Counted from the first letter of the stretch, positions 40,626-49,760 are shown. The stretch is 64,000 nt of DNA from F22 sp963675625 (GCA_963675625.1 OY776497.1:1550001-1614000); one strand, 5' to 3'. The notes: generated by a model not told the origin, from the sequence alone. Program-made: numbers and translations.

Positions 40626-41381
40626 ATGGATAAGAATATATCATTCACGCTGAAAGTTTGGCGTCAGAGAGGCCCAAAGGCCAAGGGTGCATTTGAAAGC
40701 TACCCAATGAAGGATATCCCAGGCGATACCTCTTTTCTAGAGATGCTTGATATCCTTAATGAACAACTTGTCAACGAAGGCAAGGAACCAGTAGTATTTG
40801 ATCATGACTGCCGTGAGGGTATTTGTGGTATGTGTTCACTTTATATCAATGGACACCCACATGGGCCAGAAGGTGGTGTGACTACTTGCCAGTTGTTTAT
40901 GCGTAAGTTCAAAGATGGTGAAACAATAACTGTAGAACCATGGCGCTCTGCTGGTTTCCCAGTGATTCGTGATTTGATGGTAGATCGTACAGCGTATGAC
41001 AAGATCATGCAAGCTGGTGGTTACATTAGTGTCAATACTGGGGTGAATCAGGAAGCCAATGCAGTACCTATTTCTAAAGATGTGGCTGATGAAGCTATGG
41101 ATAGTGCATCTTGCATTGGTTGTGGTGCATGTGTAGCGGCTTGTAAGAATGGTTCAGCTATGTTGTTTGTGTCTGCTAAGGTATCACAATTGAACATGTT
41201 GCCTCAAGGTAAGACAGAAGCTAGTCGTCGTGCTAAAGCAATGGTAGCCAAAATGGACGAACTAGGTTTTGGTAACTGTACAAACACACGTGCTTGTGAG
41301 GCTGAATGTCCAAAAAGCATTTCAATTAGCAATATTGCTCGTTTGAATCGTGACTTTATCGTTGCTAAATTAAAGGACTAA
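40626..41381 (+). CDS. frdB: Succinate dehydrogenase/fumarate reductase iron-sulfur subunit
   Basis: The 251-residue protein carries a [2Fe-2S] site in CREGICGMCSLYINGHPHGP. Further cluster ligands lie in CIGCGACVAACKNG and CTNTRACEAECPKSI. These relay electrons between the cytochrome and the flavin. It starts 8 bp after frdA and ends at a strong terminator, closing the frdCAB operon. Confidence 0.96.
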   Translation: MDKNISFTLKVWRQRGPKAKGAFESYPMKDIPGDTSFLEMLDILNEQLVNEGKEPVVFDHDCREGICGMCSLYINGHPHGPEGGVTTCQLFMRKFKDGETITVEPWRSAGFPVIRDLMVDRTAYDKIMQAGGYISVNTGVNQEANAVPISKDVADEAMDSASCIGCGACVAACKNGSAMLFVSAKVSQLNMLPQGKTEASRRAKAMVAKMDELGFGNCTNTRACEAECPKSISISNIARLNRDFIVAKLKD

Positions 41382-41406
41382 TCGTTTAGTCTTTCTTGAA
41401 TAGTAT

Positions 41407-41450
41407 AACCTCCAGATGGTCGAAAGATCATCCTGGAGGTTTTCTCTTTT
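41407..41450 (+). terminator. Rho-independent terminator of frdCAB
   Basis: AACCTCCAG (41407-41415) pairs with CTGGAGGTT (41433-41441), followed by TTCTCTTTT. It lies 25 bp after the frdB stop. Confidence 0.88.
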
Positions 41451-41492
41451 ATTGCACTTTTGCCGTTTTTTGTGCATTTTAGTCTGGTTTCT

Positions 41493-41524
41493 TTTGTTCA
41501 TTTCGTTCAAAAGCCTTATTTTTG
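41493..41524 (+). promoter_or_regulatory. Promoter of the TetR-type gene
   Basis: TTTG (41493-41496) and TATTTTTG (41517-41524) are spaced 20 bp, an excellent Bacteroidetes -33/-7 match. The gene starts at 41550. Confidence 0.7.
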
Positions 41525-41549
41525 TTTGAATTTCTAACGTACTCAGACT

Positions 41550-42200
41550 ATGCCTATCCCTAAAACTAGAGCCAGAATTGTTGATGTAGCCCGAAAGCTA
41601 TTTGCACGTGTCGGTGTGGAAAATACAACCATGAATGATATTGCTAAAGCATCGGGAAAAGGGAGACGTACAGTATATACTTATTTTCAAAGTAAAGAAG
41701 AGTTATATTGGGCAGTTGTTGAAAGTGAATTGGAAATTCTTTCTGAAATGATGCGTCGTGTGTCTTTGAAAAGTATACGCCCAGATAGAAAGATCATGGA
41801 GATGATTTATACTCGATTGGATGCTGTCAAAGAAGTTGTTCTTCGTAACGGGACACTTCGTGCAAATTTCTTCCGAGATATTTGGGGTGTAGAGAAAGTA
41901 CGCAAAAAATTTGACCAACGTGAAATTGAGCTTTTTGAACATGTGCTTCAAGAGGGAGTGGAAATGGGGGTCTTTAATATAAACAATGTGCGTATGACAG
42001 CCACTGTTATGCATTATTGTGTAAAAGGAATAGAAGTTCCTCATATTCGTGGTCAAATTGCACCTAATGTAGATACTGAGCAACGTAAACGTATTGTTGC
42101 CGATATGGTGTTGGGAGCATTGCGTCAAGTTGATTATGATTTGCTTGATGGAGTACATCATGAGTCAAAACAACGTAAACATGTAGGTGGATTGTTGTAG
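41550..42200 (+). CDS. TetR/AcrR family transcriptional regulator
   Basis: The 216-residue protein has the N-terminal TetR HTH (ARKLFARVGVENTTMNDIAKASGKGRRTVYTYFQSKEELYW). A helical ligand-binding C-terminal domain follows. Location 50 bp upstream of fabG on the same strand suggests a fatty-acid-related signal, by analogy with FabR/FadR-type TetR proteins; that is inference only. Confidence 0.88.
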   Translation: MPIPKTRARIVDVARKLFARVGVENTTMNDIAKASGKGRRTVYTYFQSKEELYWAVVESELEILSEMMRRVSLKSIRPDRKIMEMIYTRLDAVKEVVLRNGTLRANFFRDIWGVEKVRKKFDQREIELFEHVLQEGVEMGVFNINNVRMTATVMHYCVKGIEVPHIRGQIAPNVDTEQRKRIVADMVLGALRQVDYDLLDGVHHESKQRKHVGGLL

Positions 42201-42250
42201 CTACGATATTACAGGAAATGATTTTAATGAATTAATAATAGACAAGAATT

Positions 42251-42997
42251 ATGAAACTACTAGAAGGTAAAACTGCTGTTATCACTGGTGCCGCTCGCGG
42301 TATCGGTAAGGCTGTTGCATTGAAATTTGCTGCAGAAGGTGCTAATATTGCATTTACAGATTTATCAATTGATGATAATGCTTTGGCTACTGAGAAGGAA
42401 CTTGAAGCATTTGGTATAAAAGCCAAAGGCTATGCTTCTAATGCTGCTGATTTTGAAGATACAGCTCGTGTAGTGAAAGAAATTCACGAAGAGTTCGGGC
42501 GCATTGATGTCCTTGTAAATAATGCTGGTATCACGCGTGATGGTTTGATGATGCGTATGTCTGAACAACAATGGGATATGGTAATCAATGTCAATTTAAA
42601 ATCTGCATTCAACTTTATCCACGCTTGTACACCTATAATGATGCGTCAGAAAACTGGTAGTGTTATTAATATGAGTAGTGTTGTAGGTGTATCTGGTAAT
42701 GCTGGGCAGGCAAACTACTCTGCTTCTAAGGCTGGTATGATTGGATTGACTAAATCTATTGCTAAGGAACTTGGCTCTCGTGGAGTACGTGCCAATGCAA
42801 TTGCGCCTGGATTTATCATTACTGAAATGACTGATCAGTTGACTGATGAAGTGAAAAAAGAATGGGCAAAAAATATTCCTCTACGTCGTGGAGGTACACC
42901 TGAAGATGTTGCTAATGTAGCTGTATTTTTAGCTTCAGATCTAAGTAGCTATGTGAGTGGACAAGTTATTCATTGTTGTGGTGGTATGAACATGTAA
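42251..42997 (+). CDS. fabG: 3-oxoacyl-ACP reductase
   Basis: The 248-residue short-chain dehydrogenase reduces 3-oxoacyl-ACP with NADPH in type II fatty acid synthesis. The cofactor motif TGAARGIG is at 12-19, NNAG at 90-93, and the catalytic triad is S143, Y156, K160. The C-terminus CCGGMNM is the usual FabG ending. It follows the TetR gene and precedes a pseudouridine synthase gene by 23 bp. Confidence 0.94.
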   Translation: MKLLEGKTAVITGAARGIGKAVALKFAAEGANIAFTDLSIDDNALATEKELEAFGIKAKGYASNAADFEDTARVVKEIHEEFGRIDVLVNNAGITRDGLMMRMSEQQWDMVINVNLKSAFNFIHACTPIMMRQKTGSVINMSSVVGVSGNAGQANYSASKAGMIGLTKSIAKELGSRGVRANAIAPGFIITEMTDQLTDEVKKEWAKNIPLRRGGTPEDVANVAVFLASDLSSYVSGQVIHCCGGMNM

Positions 42998-43020
42998 TTA
43001 TTTGCTGACACATATTATAT

Positions 43021-43692
43021 ATGACCGTACTATACGAAGATAATCATATTATTATAGTCAATAAAGAGAGTGGGGAGATCGTTCAGGGAGATAAAACAGG
43101 CGATGCTCCCCTCTCTGTTACTGTGCAACAATATCTCAAGAAAAAATACAACAAACCTGGCAATGTCTTTGTTGGTGTGACTCATCGATTGGATAGACCA
43201 ACTAGCGGTATTGTTGTTTTTGCTAAGACGAGTAAAGCTTTAACTAGGTTGAACAAAATGTTTCAAGATGGTGAAGTGCATAAAAAGTATTGGGCCATTG
43301 TACAAAGTCGTCCAGATATAGAAGCTGATGAGTTGGTGCATTATTTAGTGCGTAATGAACAGCAAAATAAAAGTTATGCTTACTCAAAAGAAAAGCCACA
43401 TAGCAAGTTGGCTAAATTGCGTTATGAATTGATTAATTCTTCTCAACGCTATTACCTTTTAGAGGTTGAATTAATGACAGGACGACATCATCAAATACGC
43501 TGTCAATTAGCTAAGATTGGATGTGCTATTAAAGGTGATTTGAAATATGGAGCTTCTCGCAGTAATTCAGATGGAAGTATTTGTTTACATGCTCGTAGCA
43601 TAGATTTTATTCATCCTGTATCAAAAGAGCCCATTCACGTGGTTGCCCCTGTACCGAAGGATAATTTATGGCAATCATTTGAAATTCTGTAA
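43021..43692 (+). CDS. RluA-type RNA pseudouridine synthase
   Basis: The 223-residue protein contains the catalytic motif HRLDRPTSG (H55-G63, nucleophile D58) and the later GRHHQIRCQL motif. It lacks an N-terminal S4 domain. Members of this compact subgroup convert uridines in rRNA or tRNA to pseudouridine; the target here is unknown. It lies between fabG and the CvfB-like gene. Confidence 0.9.
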   Translation: MTVLYEDNHIIIVNKESGEIVQGDKTGDAPLSVTVQQYLKKKYNKPGNVFVGVTHRLDRPTSGIVVFAKTSKALTRLNKMFQDGEVHKKYWAIVQSRPDIEADELVHYLVRNEQQNKSYAYSKEKPHSKLAKLRYELINSSQRYYLLEVELMTGRHHQIRCQLAKIGCAIKGDLKYGASRSNSDGSICLHARSIDFIHPVSKEPIHVVAPVPKDNLWQSFEIL

Positions 43693-43715
43693 TTTTAATT
43701 TAAAAACGGACAACT

Positions 43716-44549
43716 ATGAAGTTATCTCTTGGACGGTTCAACACTTTGACTATTGTAAAGGAAGTTGAATTTGGTTTATATCTTGATGGTGGTGAAATGG
43801 GTGAAATTCTTTTGCCAAAGCGTTATCAACCTGAGACCTATGAAATAGGACAAGATATTGATGTATTTTTGTATTTAGATAATGAAGAAAGACTAATTGC
43901 TACGACTTTAACACCTAAAGTACAAGTGGGTGAATTTGCTTGTTTAAGAGTTAACTGGATTAATGAGCATGGAGCTTTCTTGGATTGGGGCTTAATGAAG
44001 GATTTGTTTGTCCCATTTAGAGAGCAAAAACAACGCATGGAAGTGGATCGTTATTATGTAATACACTGCCATGTTGATGAGGATAGTTTTCGTATTATGG
44101 GTAGTGCTAAGATTGATCGTTATCTTAATGTTGTCAAACCATTGTATCAACCAGGTGACGAAGTTGATGTTTTGATTGTGCATGCCACTGAATTGGGATT
44201 CAAAGCGATTATTGACAATCGATTTTCAGGTTTAGTCTATAAAAATGAGGTCTTCCGTCCTATAAAAATGGGAGACCGTATGAAGGCTTATATTCGTCAA
44301 GTAAGGGAAGATGGAAAAGTCGACTTAATGCTTCAACGTCATGGTAAAACTCAAAGAAAAGAACTTACAGAAGTAGTTCTCCAAGCTTTAAAAGAGGCTG
44401 GTGGATTTTTGCCATACCATGACAAAAGTGATGCTGAAGAAATATATGAAGCGTTTCAAGTAAGTAAAAAACAGTTTAAACGTGCACTTAGTGAATTGTA
44501 TAAACGTAGATTAATTGCTATAGAACATAACGGAATAAAATTAGCATAG
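43716..44549 (+). CDS. CvfB-like S1 RNA-binding protein
   Basis: The 277-residue protein contains several S1-like OB folds, for example VGEFACLRVNWINEHGAFLDWGLMKDLFVP and VDVLIVHATELGFKAIIDNRFSGLVYKNE. A winged-helix C-terminus follows (EAFQVSKKQFKRALSELYKRRLI). This is the layout of CvfB/YitL, an RNA-associated regulator in Firmicutes. It converges on the kinase gene, and its terminator lies inside that gene's 3' end. Confidence 0.85.
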   Translation: MKLSLGRFNTLTIVKEVEFGLYLDGGEMGEILLPKRYQPETYEIGQDIDVFLYLDNEERLIATTLTPKVQVGEFACLRVNWINEHGAFLDWGLMKDLFVPFREQKQRMEVDRYYVIHCHVDEDSFRIMGSAKIDRYLNVVKPLYQPGDEVDVLIVHATELGFKAIIDNRFSGLVYKNEVFRPIKMGDRMKAYIRQVREDGKVDLMLQRHGKTQRKELTEVVLQALKEAGGFLPYHDKSDAEEIYEAFQVSKKQFKRALSELYKRRLIAIEHNGIKLA

Positions 44550-44559
44550 CTTATTTATT

Positions 44560-45372
44560 CTATCTCTTTTTTAAACCGAGCATGTACTTGATTTCACGAG
44601 TACGTGCTCGGTTTTTTAAGAAAACATCAAGGTAGTGAAGTCCTTTCTTTAAAATTTTTTCTTCATCCCATTGACGTACATGTGCATAACGGTAGAGTAT
44701 GTGTTTATATACGATACGAGGTTTCGTGATACGCACCATGTTTTGTAAACAAGTATTTACGGGGATGTGTTGTTTGAATTTAGTGCGATTGATATCTATA
44801 CATGAGAAACGATACTGACCTTCATCATCTTTGTCATATAGTATATTCCCTAAATTAAGATCACCATGTAAGATCCCTTTTTCATGGATTTTTACTAAGA
44901 ATTCAGCAAAAGCATCTATTAATGTGTAGTTGTAATTTTCAACATCTATACCATTTTGTACGATTGTATCAGGAGTTGTACCTTTTGGGTATAGAGTGTT
45001 CCAAATTGATGGACGTTCGTCTTTAAGAGAGATAAAATAGCTATCTATTAATAGTCCACCATTTCTAATCTCTATATAAGCAATTTCTTCAGGTGTGTCG
45101 ATCTCAAGAGTACGGAAACGATGAGCAAATTCATACGCCTTTTTTGCCTTGCTAGGAGTGAAATAGCCATAAGCAATACGTTGCACAATATTTGGACGAT
45201 GAAAATGTTTAATTGCCAAAACAACACCATCTTCCATTGTAAAAAATTTGATTTGGTTTCGTCCATTATGGACTAACACTCCGATTTCTTCTTTATTAAA
45301 AACAGAAGGAATGCTCTGAATGAACGATTCGTATTGTCTATATTGAGGTGATAGGACTATTTTTATGTTCAT
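44560..45372 (-). CDS. InaA-type lipopolysaccharide (Kdo) kinase family protein
   Basis: The 270-residue protein has a eukaryotic-like kinase fold. It has a lysine in VVLAIKHFH (K55), the catalytic loop HGDLNLGN (H169-N176, D171) and the metal motif IDINR (D193). This pattern is that of the InaA/KdkA group, which phosphorylates Kdo or core sugars of lipopolysaccharide. Nearby lipid A and core glycosyltransferase genes support that role. Promoter box TATATTTG at 45405-45412. Confidence 0.82.
   Translation of the reverse strand: MNIKIVLSPQYRQYESFIQSIPSVFNKEEIGVLVHNGRNQIKFFTMEDGVVLAIKHFHRPNIVQRIAYGYFTPSKAKKAYEFAHRFRTLEIDTPEEIAYIEIRNGGLLIDSYFISLKDERPSIWNTLYPKGTTPDTIVQNGIDVENYNYTLIDAFAEFLVKIHEKGILHGDLNLGNILYDKDDEGQYRFSCIDINRTKFKQHIPVNTCLQNMVRITKPRIVYKHILYRYAHVRQWDEEKILKKGLHYLDVFLKNRARTREIKYMLGLKKR
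44573..44616 (+). terminator. Terminator of the CvfB-like gene, inside the 3' end of the kinase gene
   Basis: AAACCGAGCATGTACT (44573-44588) pairs with AGTACGTGCTCGGTTT (44599-44614), with one G-T pair, followed by a T run on the plus strand. It starts 24 bp after the CvfB-like stop and overlaps the last codons of the convergent kinase gene. Confidence 0.85.
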
Positions 45373-45404
45373 TTTCTAAGCGCATTTATAATTTATTGAA
45401 GTCA

Positions 45405-45412
45405 CAAATATA
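45405..45412 (-). promoter_or_regulatory. -7 promoter box TATATTTG of the kinase gene
   Basis: The minus strand reads TATATTTG 33 bp before the kinase start. Confidence 0.6.
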
Positions 45413-45476
45413 CGCTTAAAACCTACTTTGACCAAACTTCTTGCTCTTTTCTTTCCTTTATGTCTTTTTAATGCTG

Positions 45477-45484
45477 TATCTTTG
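45477..45484 (+). promoter_or_regulatory. -7 promoter box TATCTTTG of the LpxL-type gene
   Basis: TATCTTTG lies 57 bp before the ATG at 45541, matching TAnnTTTG. Confidence 0.55.
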
Positions 45485-45540
45485 TAAAATGATTATAGCC
45501 TATTTTGGGTTGTATATATGATAATAGTAATCGATAGTAA

Positions 45541-46446
45541 ATGAAAAATTTTCCTTATTGTATCATTCGTTCTCTTTTTTATCTGATATCTTTATTGCCA
45601 TTTTGGGTAATTTATATTTTGGCTGATGTGTTGTATTTTTTGATATACTATGTTATCGGATACAGAAAGAAAATTGTACGAAAACATTTGGTTGATTGTT
45701 TCCCAGAATATACAGTGGAGAAGCGTTTGAAAATTGAACGAGAATACTTTCGCTTGATGTCAGATTATATTTTGGAGAATATTAAATTAGTGCGTATCTC
45801 CAAAAAGAGTATGATGAAACGCATGACATTTTCTGGCGTTGATGATATAGTTGAAGCAATGAAAGAGCAGCCAATCGTGCTGGTGTATCTGTCTCATATG
45901 GGTAATTGGGAATATGTTGCTTCATTAAAATATTGGGTGCCTGAGGATGTCCATGCAGCTCAGTTATATCATAAATTACACAATCCATATGTTGATCGAC
46001 TTATGAAAGAAATACGTGAGCAATATGGTGGAGAATGTATCTTAATGAAGGATACTTTGCGACGGATTTTGGAATTTAAACGTGATAATAGAAAAGTTGT
46101 AATAGGATTTATAGCTGACCAAGTGCCAAGTAATGATAATGTGCATGGTGGAACCATGTTCTTAAATCATGAAACCTATTTTGCTTCTGGAGTAGAAAAA
46201 ATTGCTACCAAACTAAATGCCCCTGTTGCTTATGCAGAGTTGAGTCGTATTAAACGTGGGCATTATCATGTACATTTCTCTATGGTGACTATTGCGCCAA
46301 AAGAATATGAAAAGGACGAGTTGACAAATATATATGCATCAATGTTGGAAAAATCGATTCGTAAAGATCCTGCACTTTGGCTATGGTCACATCGCCGCTG
46401 GAAACGTATTCCTATTTACGCACAAAAAAAACATCAACAGGCATAA
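45541..46446 (+). CDS. Lipid A acyltransferase, LpxL/HtrB family
   Basis: The 301-residue inner-membrane-bound enzyme has an N-terminal membrane anchor (about 8-40). Its catalytic HX4E motif lies in SHMGNWEY (H119, E124). It transfers an acyl chain to a lipid A precursor at the cytoplasmic face. Bacteroidales generally make under-acylated lipid A with one such enzyme. It lies beside an LPS-type kinase and core glycosyltransferase genes. Confidence 0.9.
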   Translation: MKNFPYCIIRSLFYLISLLPFWVIYILADVLYFLIYYVIGYRKKIVRKHLVDCFPEYTVEKRLKIEREYFRLMSDYILENIKLVRISKKSMMKRMTFSGVDDIVEAMKEQPIVLVYLSHMGNWEYVASLKYWVPEDVHAAQLYHKLHNPYVDRLMKEIREQYGGECILMKDTLRRILEFKRDNRKVVIGFIADQVPSNDNVHGGTMFLNHETYFASGVEKIATKLNAPVAYAELSRIKRGHYHVHFSMVTIAPKEYEKDELTNIYASMLEKSIRKDPALWLWSHRRWKRIPIYAQKKHQQA

Positions 46447-46485
46447 CATTGAGTACTACTGTATATAGAGTTGTGCGTGTCCTCT

Positions 46486-47532
46486 CTATTCGTATTCAGT
46501 GCAATAATCAAGTTGCCCTGTTTTTTCAAAATAACGTTCCATAACCATTACGCCAATTAGTTTCTCAAGCTTTTTGTTTTTGAATTGTTCAATATATTCG
46601 TGAGCATGTTTTATTATAGCTTTTGCTTCTTCTGGATGGTTTATGTAGTATTGTAGTCTTTCTTCAAGGTCTGAATAGTCTCTCTTTATCTGTATATAAT
46701 GATAATTGGGTATAAGAGTACCCTCCATAAACCAAGTTTCAAATTCAGGATTGGGCATTACGGCCAATGAATTGGAAGACATTACCCATTTCAAATTGGT
46801 AGCAACGTCTACGCCTTCTATACATAAGATAAACTTATATTTAAGATGCTCAAGTATTGTTAGTCTGTCTTTTCCCCATTGTGCTGGAGCTCCTGTATTT
46901 ATGCCAGTATTACCGATGTTGCACAATGGATGGTCAAAATACATCTCAAAAAATCTTTTGCGCTTTTCGAGTGCTACAACTGAACGCCCTATTAAGATGT
47001 TTTCTTTTTGTTCAAAGGGCACGGGATCTTTTATGAATAAGAAATGTCTAATCTTATTTAGTTTAAGAACAATAGCATTATGATTGCTACCATGAATTGG
47101 GCGACTTTTTACCAACGCAGGTACATGGGGAACTTCTGTAACATCACCGAATCTTAAGGCAATATAAAGGTTTTTAGAAAAATATTTTGTTACTCTAAAC
47201 GTGTCAAAAAAGTAAGTCGTCACTGAACCGCCCTTGCGTTTAGATTTGCTCCTTTTCTTTTTCTTAGGACGTTTGAAATCTTTCAAAAAGATACGTTCTT
47301 GTTCTGGGATAATTGTAATTTTATCAAGCTTATTGTAGTATTTTACTCGTTTAAGAACCATGTGCTTTTCTTCATTAGAAAGCTTGTTCCATCGAGTTAA
47401 TGGTGAGTTAGTTTGAAGAAATTTTGCACAAAAATAGATTACAAGGTTTTGGACAAAATACAAAAATTTATTGTGTTTATATTGCCCTTCTTTAATGCTT
47501 TGTATTATAGTGCGCTTTACTTCTTTGGCCAT
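46486..47532 (-). CDS. Glycosyltransferase family 90 (CAP10-like)
   Basis: The product is about 348 residues. The central and C-terminal parts contain KYKFILCIEGVDVATNLKWVMSSNSLAVMPNPEFETWFMEG and a later YYINHPEEAKAII segment, the GT90/CAP10 signature. Fungal relatives add xylose to capsules; bacterial relatives sit in lipopolysaccharide loci. The frame extends to 47610, but TATATTTG at 47581-47588 places the transcript start after that point, so the ATG at 47532 (MAKEVKRT) is preferred. Confidence 0.85.
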   Translation of the reverse strand: MAKEVKRTIIQSIKEGQYKHNKFLYFVQNLVIYFCAKFLQTNSPLTRWNKLSNEEKHMVLKRVKYYNKLDKITIIPEQERIFLKDFKRPKKKKRSKSKRKGGSVTTYFFDTFRVTKYFSKNLYIALRFGDVTEVPHVPALVKSRPIHGSNHNAIVLKLNKIRHFLFIKDPVPFEQKENILIGRSVVALEKRKRFFEMYFDHPLCNIGNTGINTGAPAQWGKDRLTILEHLKYKFILCIEGVDVATNLKWVMSSNSLAVMPNPEFETWFMEGTLIPNYHYIQIKRDYSDLEERLQYYINHPEEAKAIIKHAHEYIEQFKNKKLEKLIGVMVMERYFEKTGQLDYCTEYE

Positions 47533-47580
47533 GTTAATGGGAGTGATAATGGTTGATAAATTGGTCTCAATTTTATTGGA

Positions 47581-47588
47581 CAAATATA
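47581..47588 (-). promoter_or_regulatory. -7 promoter box TATATTTG of the GT90 gene
   Basis: The minus strand reads TATATTTG 49 bp before the chosen start. It rules out the upstream in-frame methionine at 47610. Confidence 0.6.
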
Positions 47589-47915
47589 CAAACAAATAAT
47601 ATATAAACAAACAATAGTTCGTGTTGCTGTTTAAAATGAGTGGTGTAAAGGTTATAATGTCACATCTATGTAAAATATATTTAGCGTTTCTGTAATTTCT
47701 TTTATTGTGATTCGCAATATCAACATAATGTGAAACGTATATTTCAGTTTGTACAATACGAAAGTGTTTGATTTATTTGTGAGATGCAGAGCATGTTTTG
47801 ATACATTTTTTGTGAGGTAGGAGTTGATTAAATATAGGACAGGCAGGTACTATTGTTTAATCTGTAGCAATTTCGTCTACTTATTTAGGACAATAGAAGG
47901 GCAGTTATATATTAC

Positions 47916-47951
47916 ATAATAGAGCCTGCCAGATATGGCAGACTCTATTAT
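47916..47951 (-). terminator. Hairpin after the GT9 gene
   Basis: ATAATAGAGCCTGCC (47916-47930) pairs with GGCAGACTCTATTAT (47937-47951) with one C-A mismatch and a 6-nt loop. It lies 39 bp past the GT9 stop. There is no strong U tract. Confidence 0.6.
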
Positions 47952-47989
47952 ATAATGTGTATGTTGATTTCCTAACTACTATCATTTAT

Positions 47990-49024
47990 TTATTTTATGC
48001 AATTCAATATCTTATTGATGATTGTTTCAGGCAGTATATTGTTCATGCAGGCAAAGTCTTTACGATAACATTCTTTGTTGCCATATACAGAGCAAGGTCT
48101 ACACGCCAAGTCTTCACATTGAATAGTGTTGACAGGTAGTTGTTTCCAACCCAAGAATCCAGCATACGGATGTGTTTGTCCCCAAATTGAAATGACTTCA
48201 GTGTTAACCAAAGAAGCTAAGTGCATATTTGCGCTATCCATCGAAAGCATCACATCTAAATAACTCATTAGTGAAAGTTCATCTTTCATCGTCAAACGAC
48301 CAGCCATAGACTCTATGTTGGGATATTTCTTTATCCATTCATTGAAAATAGCTTCCTCTTTTGGACCACCTCCAAACAAGAATAGGCGTGTGTTAGCTTG
48401 CTCGGATAATGTAGCAATCACTTGCTCCATCTTATCTAATGGATATATTTTCCCATTGTGCTTAGCAAATGGAGCGATACCAACCCACTTTGTATTTCCT
48501 TTGATACCCACTTCTTTCTGTAACTGATTCACTGGACCGTTTTCTTCACCGTAGATAGAGGTGAAGTTTGGTGCTACTGGAAACCCTAGTTCGGCAAATA
48601 CATCTGCATAGCGCAGGAATGAACTTCGTTGGCGCTCCATTACTTTGTTTGTACGTCTAGTCAGTTTATGTTTTCCTGCACGTCCTTTATCAATGAAAGC
48701 ACAAGGGATACCTAGCATACGAAAACGAGATGTAATAAGTCGAGAACGTAAGACGAAGTGTAAATCTGCAACGTAGTCAATACCCATCTGTTTTAATTGT
48801 CGATATAGCTTCATTATACCCATAATCCCATTGTGCTCTCCTTTAAGGTCTGCGCCAATAAATGTGACATTGTTAGGTAGGCTCTCAAAGAGTGGCTGCA
48901 TTTGTTTACGACTCACCATAATGACTTCATCGTTAGGATATTGCGTGGCTAATGCGTGGACGATAGGTACAGTCATAGCTACATCACCAATTGCTGTAAA
49001 TCGGAGGACCAGAATTTTTGCCAT
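47990..49024 (-). CDS. Glycosyltransferase family 9 (heptosyltransferase-like)
   Basis: The 344-residue GT-B protein starts with ILVLRFTAIGDVAMTVPIVHAL, the GT9 N-terminal motif. It later has KWVGIAPFAKHNGKIYPLDKM and MSMDSANMHLASLVNTEVISIWGQTHP. In enterobacteria such enzymes add heptose to the lipopolysaccharide core; Bacteroidales enzymes may use other sugars. It starts 3 bp after the DUF4254 stop, so the two are cotranscribed. Confidence 0.9.
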   Translation of the reverse strand: MAKILVLRFTAIGDVAMTVPIVHALATQYPNDEVIMVSRKQMQPLFESLPNNVTFIGADLKGEHNGIMGIMKLYRQLKQMGIDYVADLHFVLRSRLITSRFRMLGIPCAFIDKGRAGKHKLTRRTNKVMERQRSSFLRYADVFAELGFPVAPNFTSIYGEENGPVNQLQKEVGIKGNTKWVGIAPFAKHNGKIYPLDKMEQVIATLSEQANTRLFLFGGGPKEEAIFNEWIKKYPNIESMAGRLTMKDELSLMSYLDVMLSMDSANMHLASLVNTEVISIWGQTHPYAGFLGWKQLPVNTIQCEDLACRPCSVYGNKECYRKDFACMNNILPETIINKILNCIK

Positions 49025-49027
49025 GAA

Positions 49028-49633
49028 TTATTTTTTTCCGTAAAGTACTGGGTTAAGTGATGGGTCGTTGTACATCTTCATTTGTTTGTATACTTTCATG
49101 TATTTGCGACCTGCTTCAATGTCTTCTAGAAGTTGATCAATAGCTGAGCTTAGATCAACTCGTTGTTCAAGTAGAATAGCTAATTTACTTGCACACTGTT
49201 GATGGTGTTCAGGAGATACGTCAGTACGGTTTACCTCTTGTTGCATATGATAAATCTTAAGAGCTAAGATAGAAAGGCGGTCAATAGCCCAAGCTGGACT
49301 CTCTGTGTTTATCATAGCGTTTTTCTCTGAGACGACATCCTTGTAAGCGGTTAAAAAATAACTGTCAATGCGCTCAACTAAATCAGTTCTATCTTGGTTT
49401 GATTTATCAATACGGCGTTTAAGCACAAGTGCTTCTGCTGGGTCGATCTGTGGATCACGTATGATATCTTCAAAATGCCATTGTACGGCATCGATCCAAT
49501 TCTTGCGATATAAATCGTATTCGATAGTCCCTTCGTTGTAAGGATTTTTCATCTCCGCATCAACACTATCAGTGATATGGTAGTCGGCAGTGGCCTTGTT
49601 GAAAATTTGGTTGCTTTTTGTACTAAAAGTCAT
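49028..49633 (-). CDS. DUF4254 family protein
   Basis: The product is about 201 residues and largely helical, with WIDAVQWHFEDIIRDPQIDP and later SPAWAIDRLSILALKIYHM, which mark DUF4254. The family is found next to heptosyltransferase-like genes in Bacteroidota, as here, but its role is unknown. The frame opens at 49699, yet the TAGATTTG promoter box (49669-49676) favours the ATG at 49633. Confidence 0.82.
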   Translation of the reverse strand: MTFSTKSNQIFNKATADYHITDSVDAEMKNPYNEGTIEYDLYRKNWIDAVQWHFEDIIRDPQIDPAEALVLKRRIDKSNQDRTDLVERIDSYFLTAYKDVVSEKNAMINTESPAWAIDRLSILALKIYHMQQEVNRTDVSPEHHQQCASKLAILLEQRVDLSSAIDQLLEDIEAGRKYMKVYKQMKMYNDPSLNPVLYGKK

Positions 49634-49668
49634 ATAATTTTTTAGGTTTGGTAAATGAATAAGTTCAG

Positions 49669-49676
49669 CAAATCTA
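49669..49676 (-). promoter_or_regulatory. -7 promoter box TAGATTTG of the DUF4254-GT9 operon
   Basis: The minus strand reads TAGATTTG 36 bp before the preferred DUF4254 start. Confidence 0.5.
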
Positions 49677-49760
49677 AAGAATATCTTTGAATGAACCAAC
49701 TATATTGCTTGTTATTTGCACATATAAAGGGCTTTCTGTGCAGAAGTATTAGGTTTTTAG

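Larger units (their letters stand above)
47533..47989. other. Intergenic region, 457 bp
   Basis: This lies upstream of the GT90 gene and downstream of the GT9 gene. It contains the GT90 promoter and a hairpin at 47916-47951. Otherwise it is AT-rich with no supported gene. Confidence 0.5.

Noticed and set aside
47533..47610. N-terminal extension of the GT90 protein from 47610
   Set aside because: The promoter box at 47581-47588 lies inside the extension, so it would not be transcribed.
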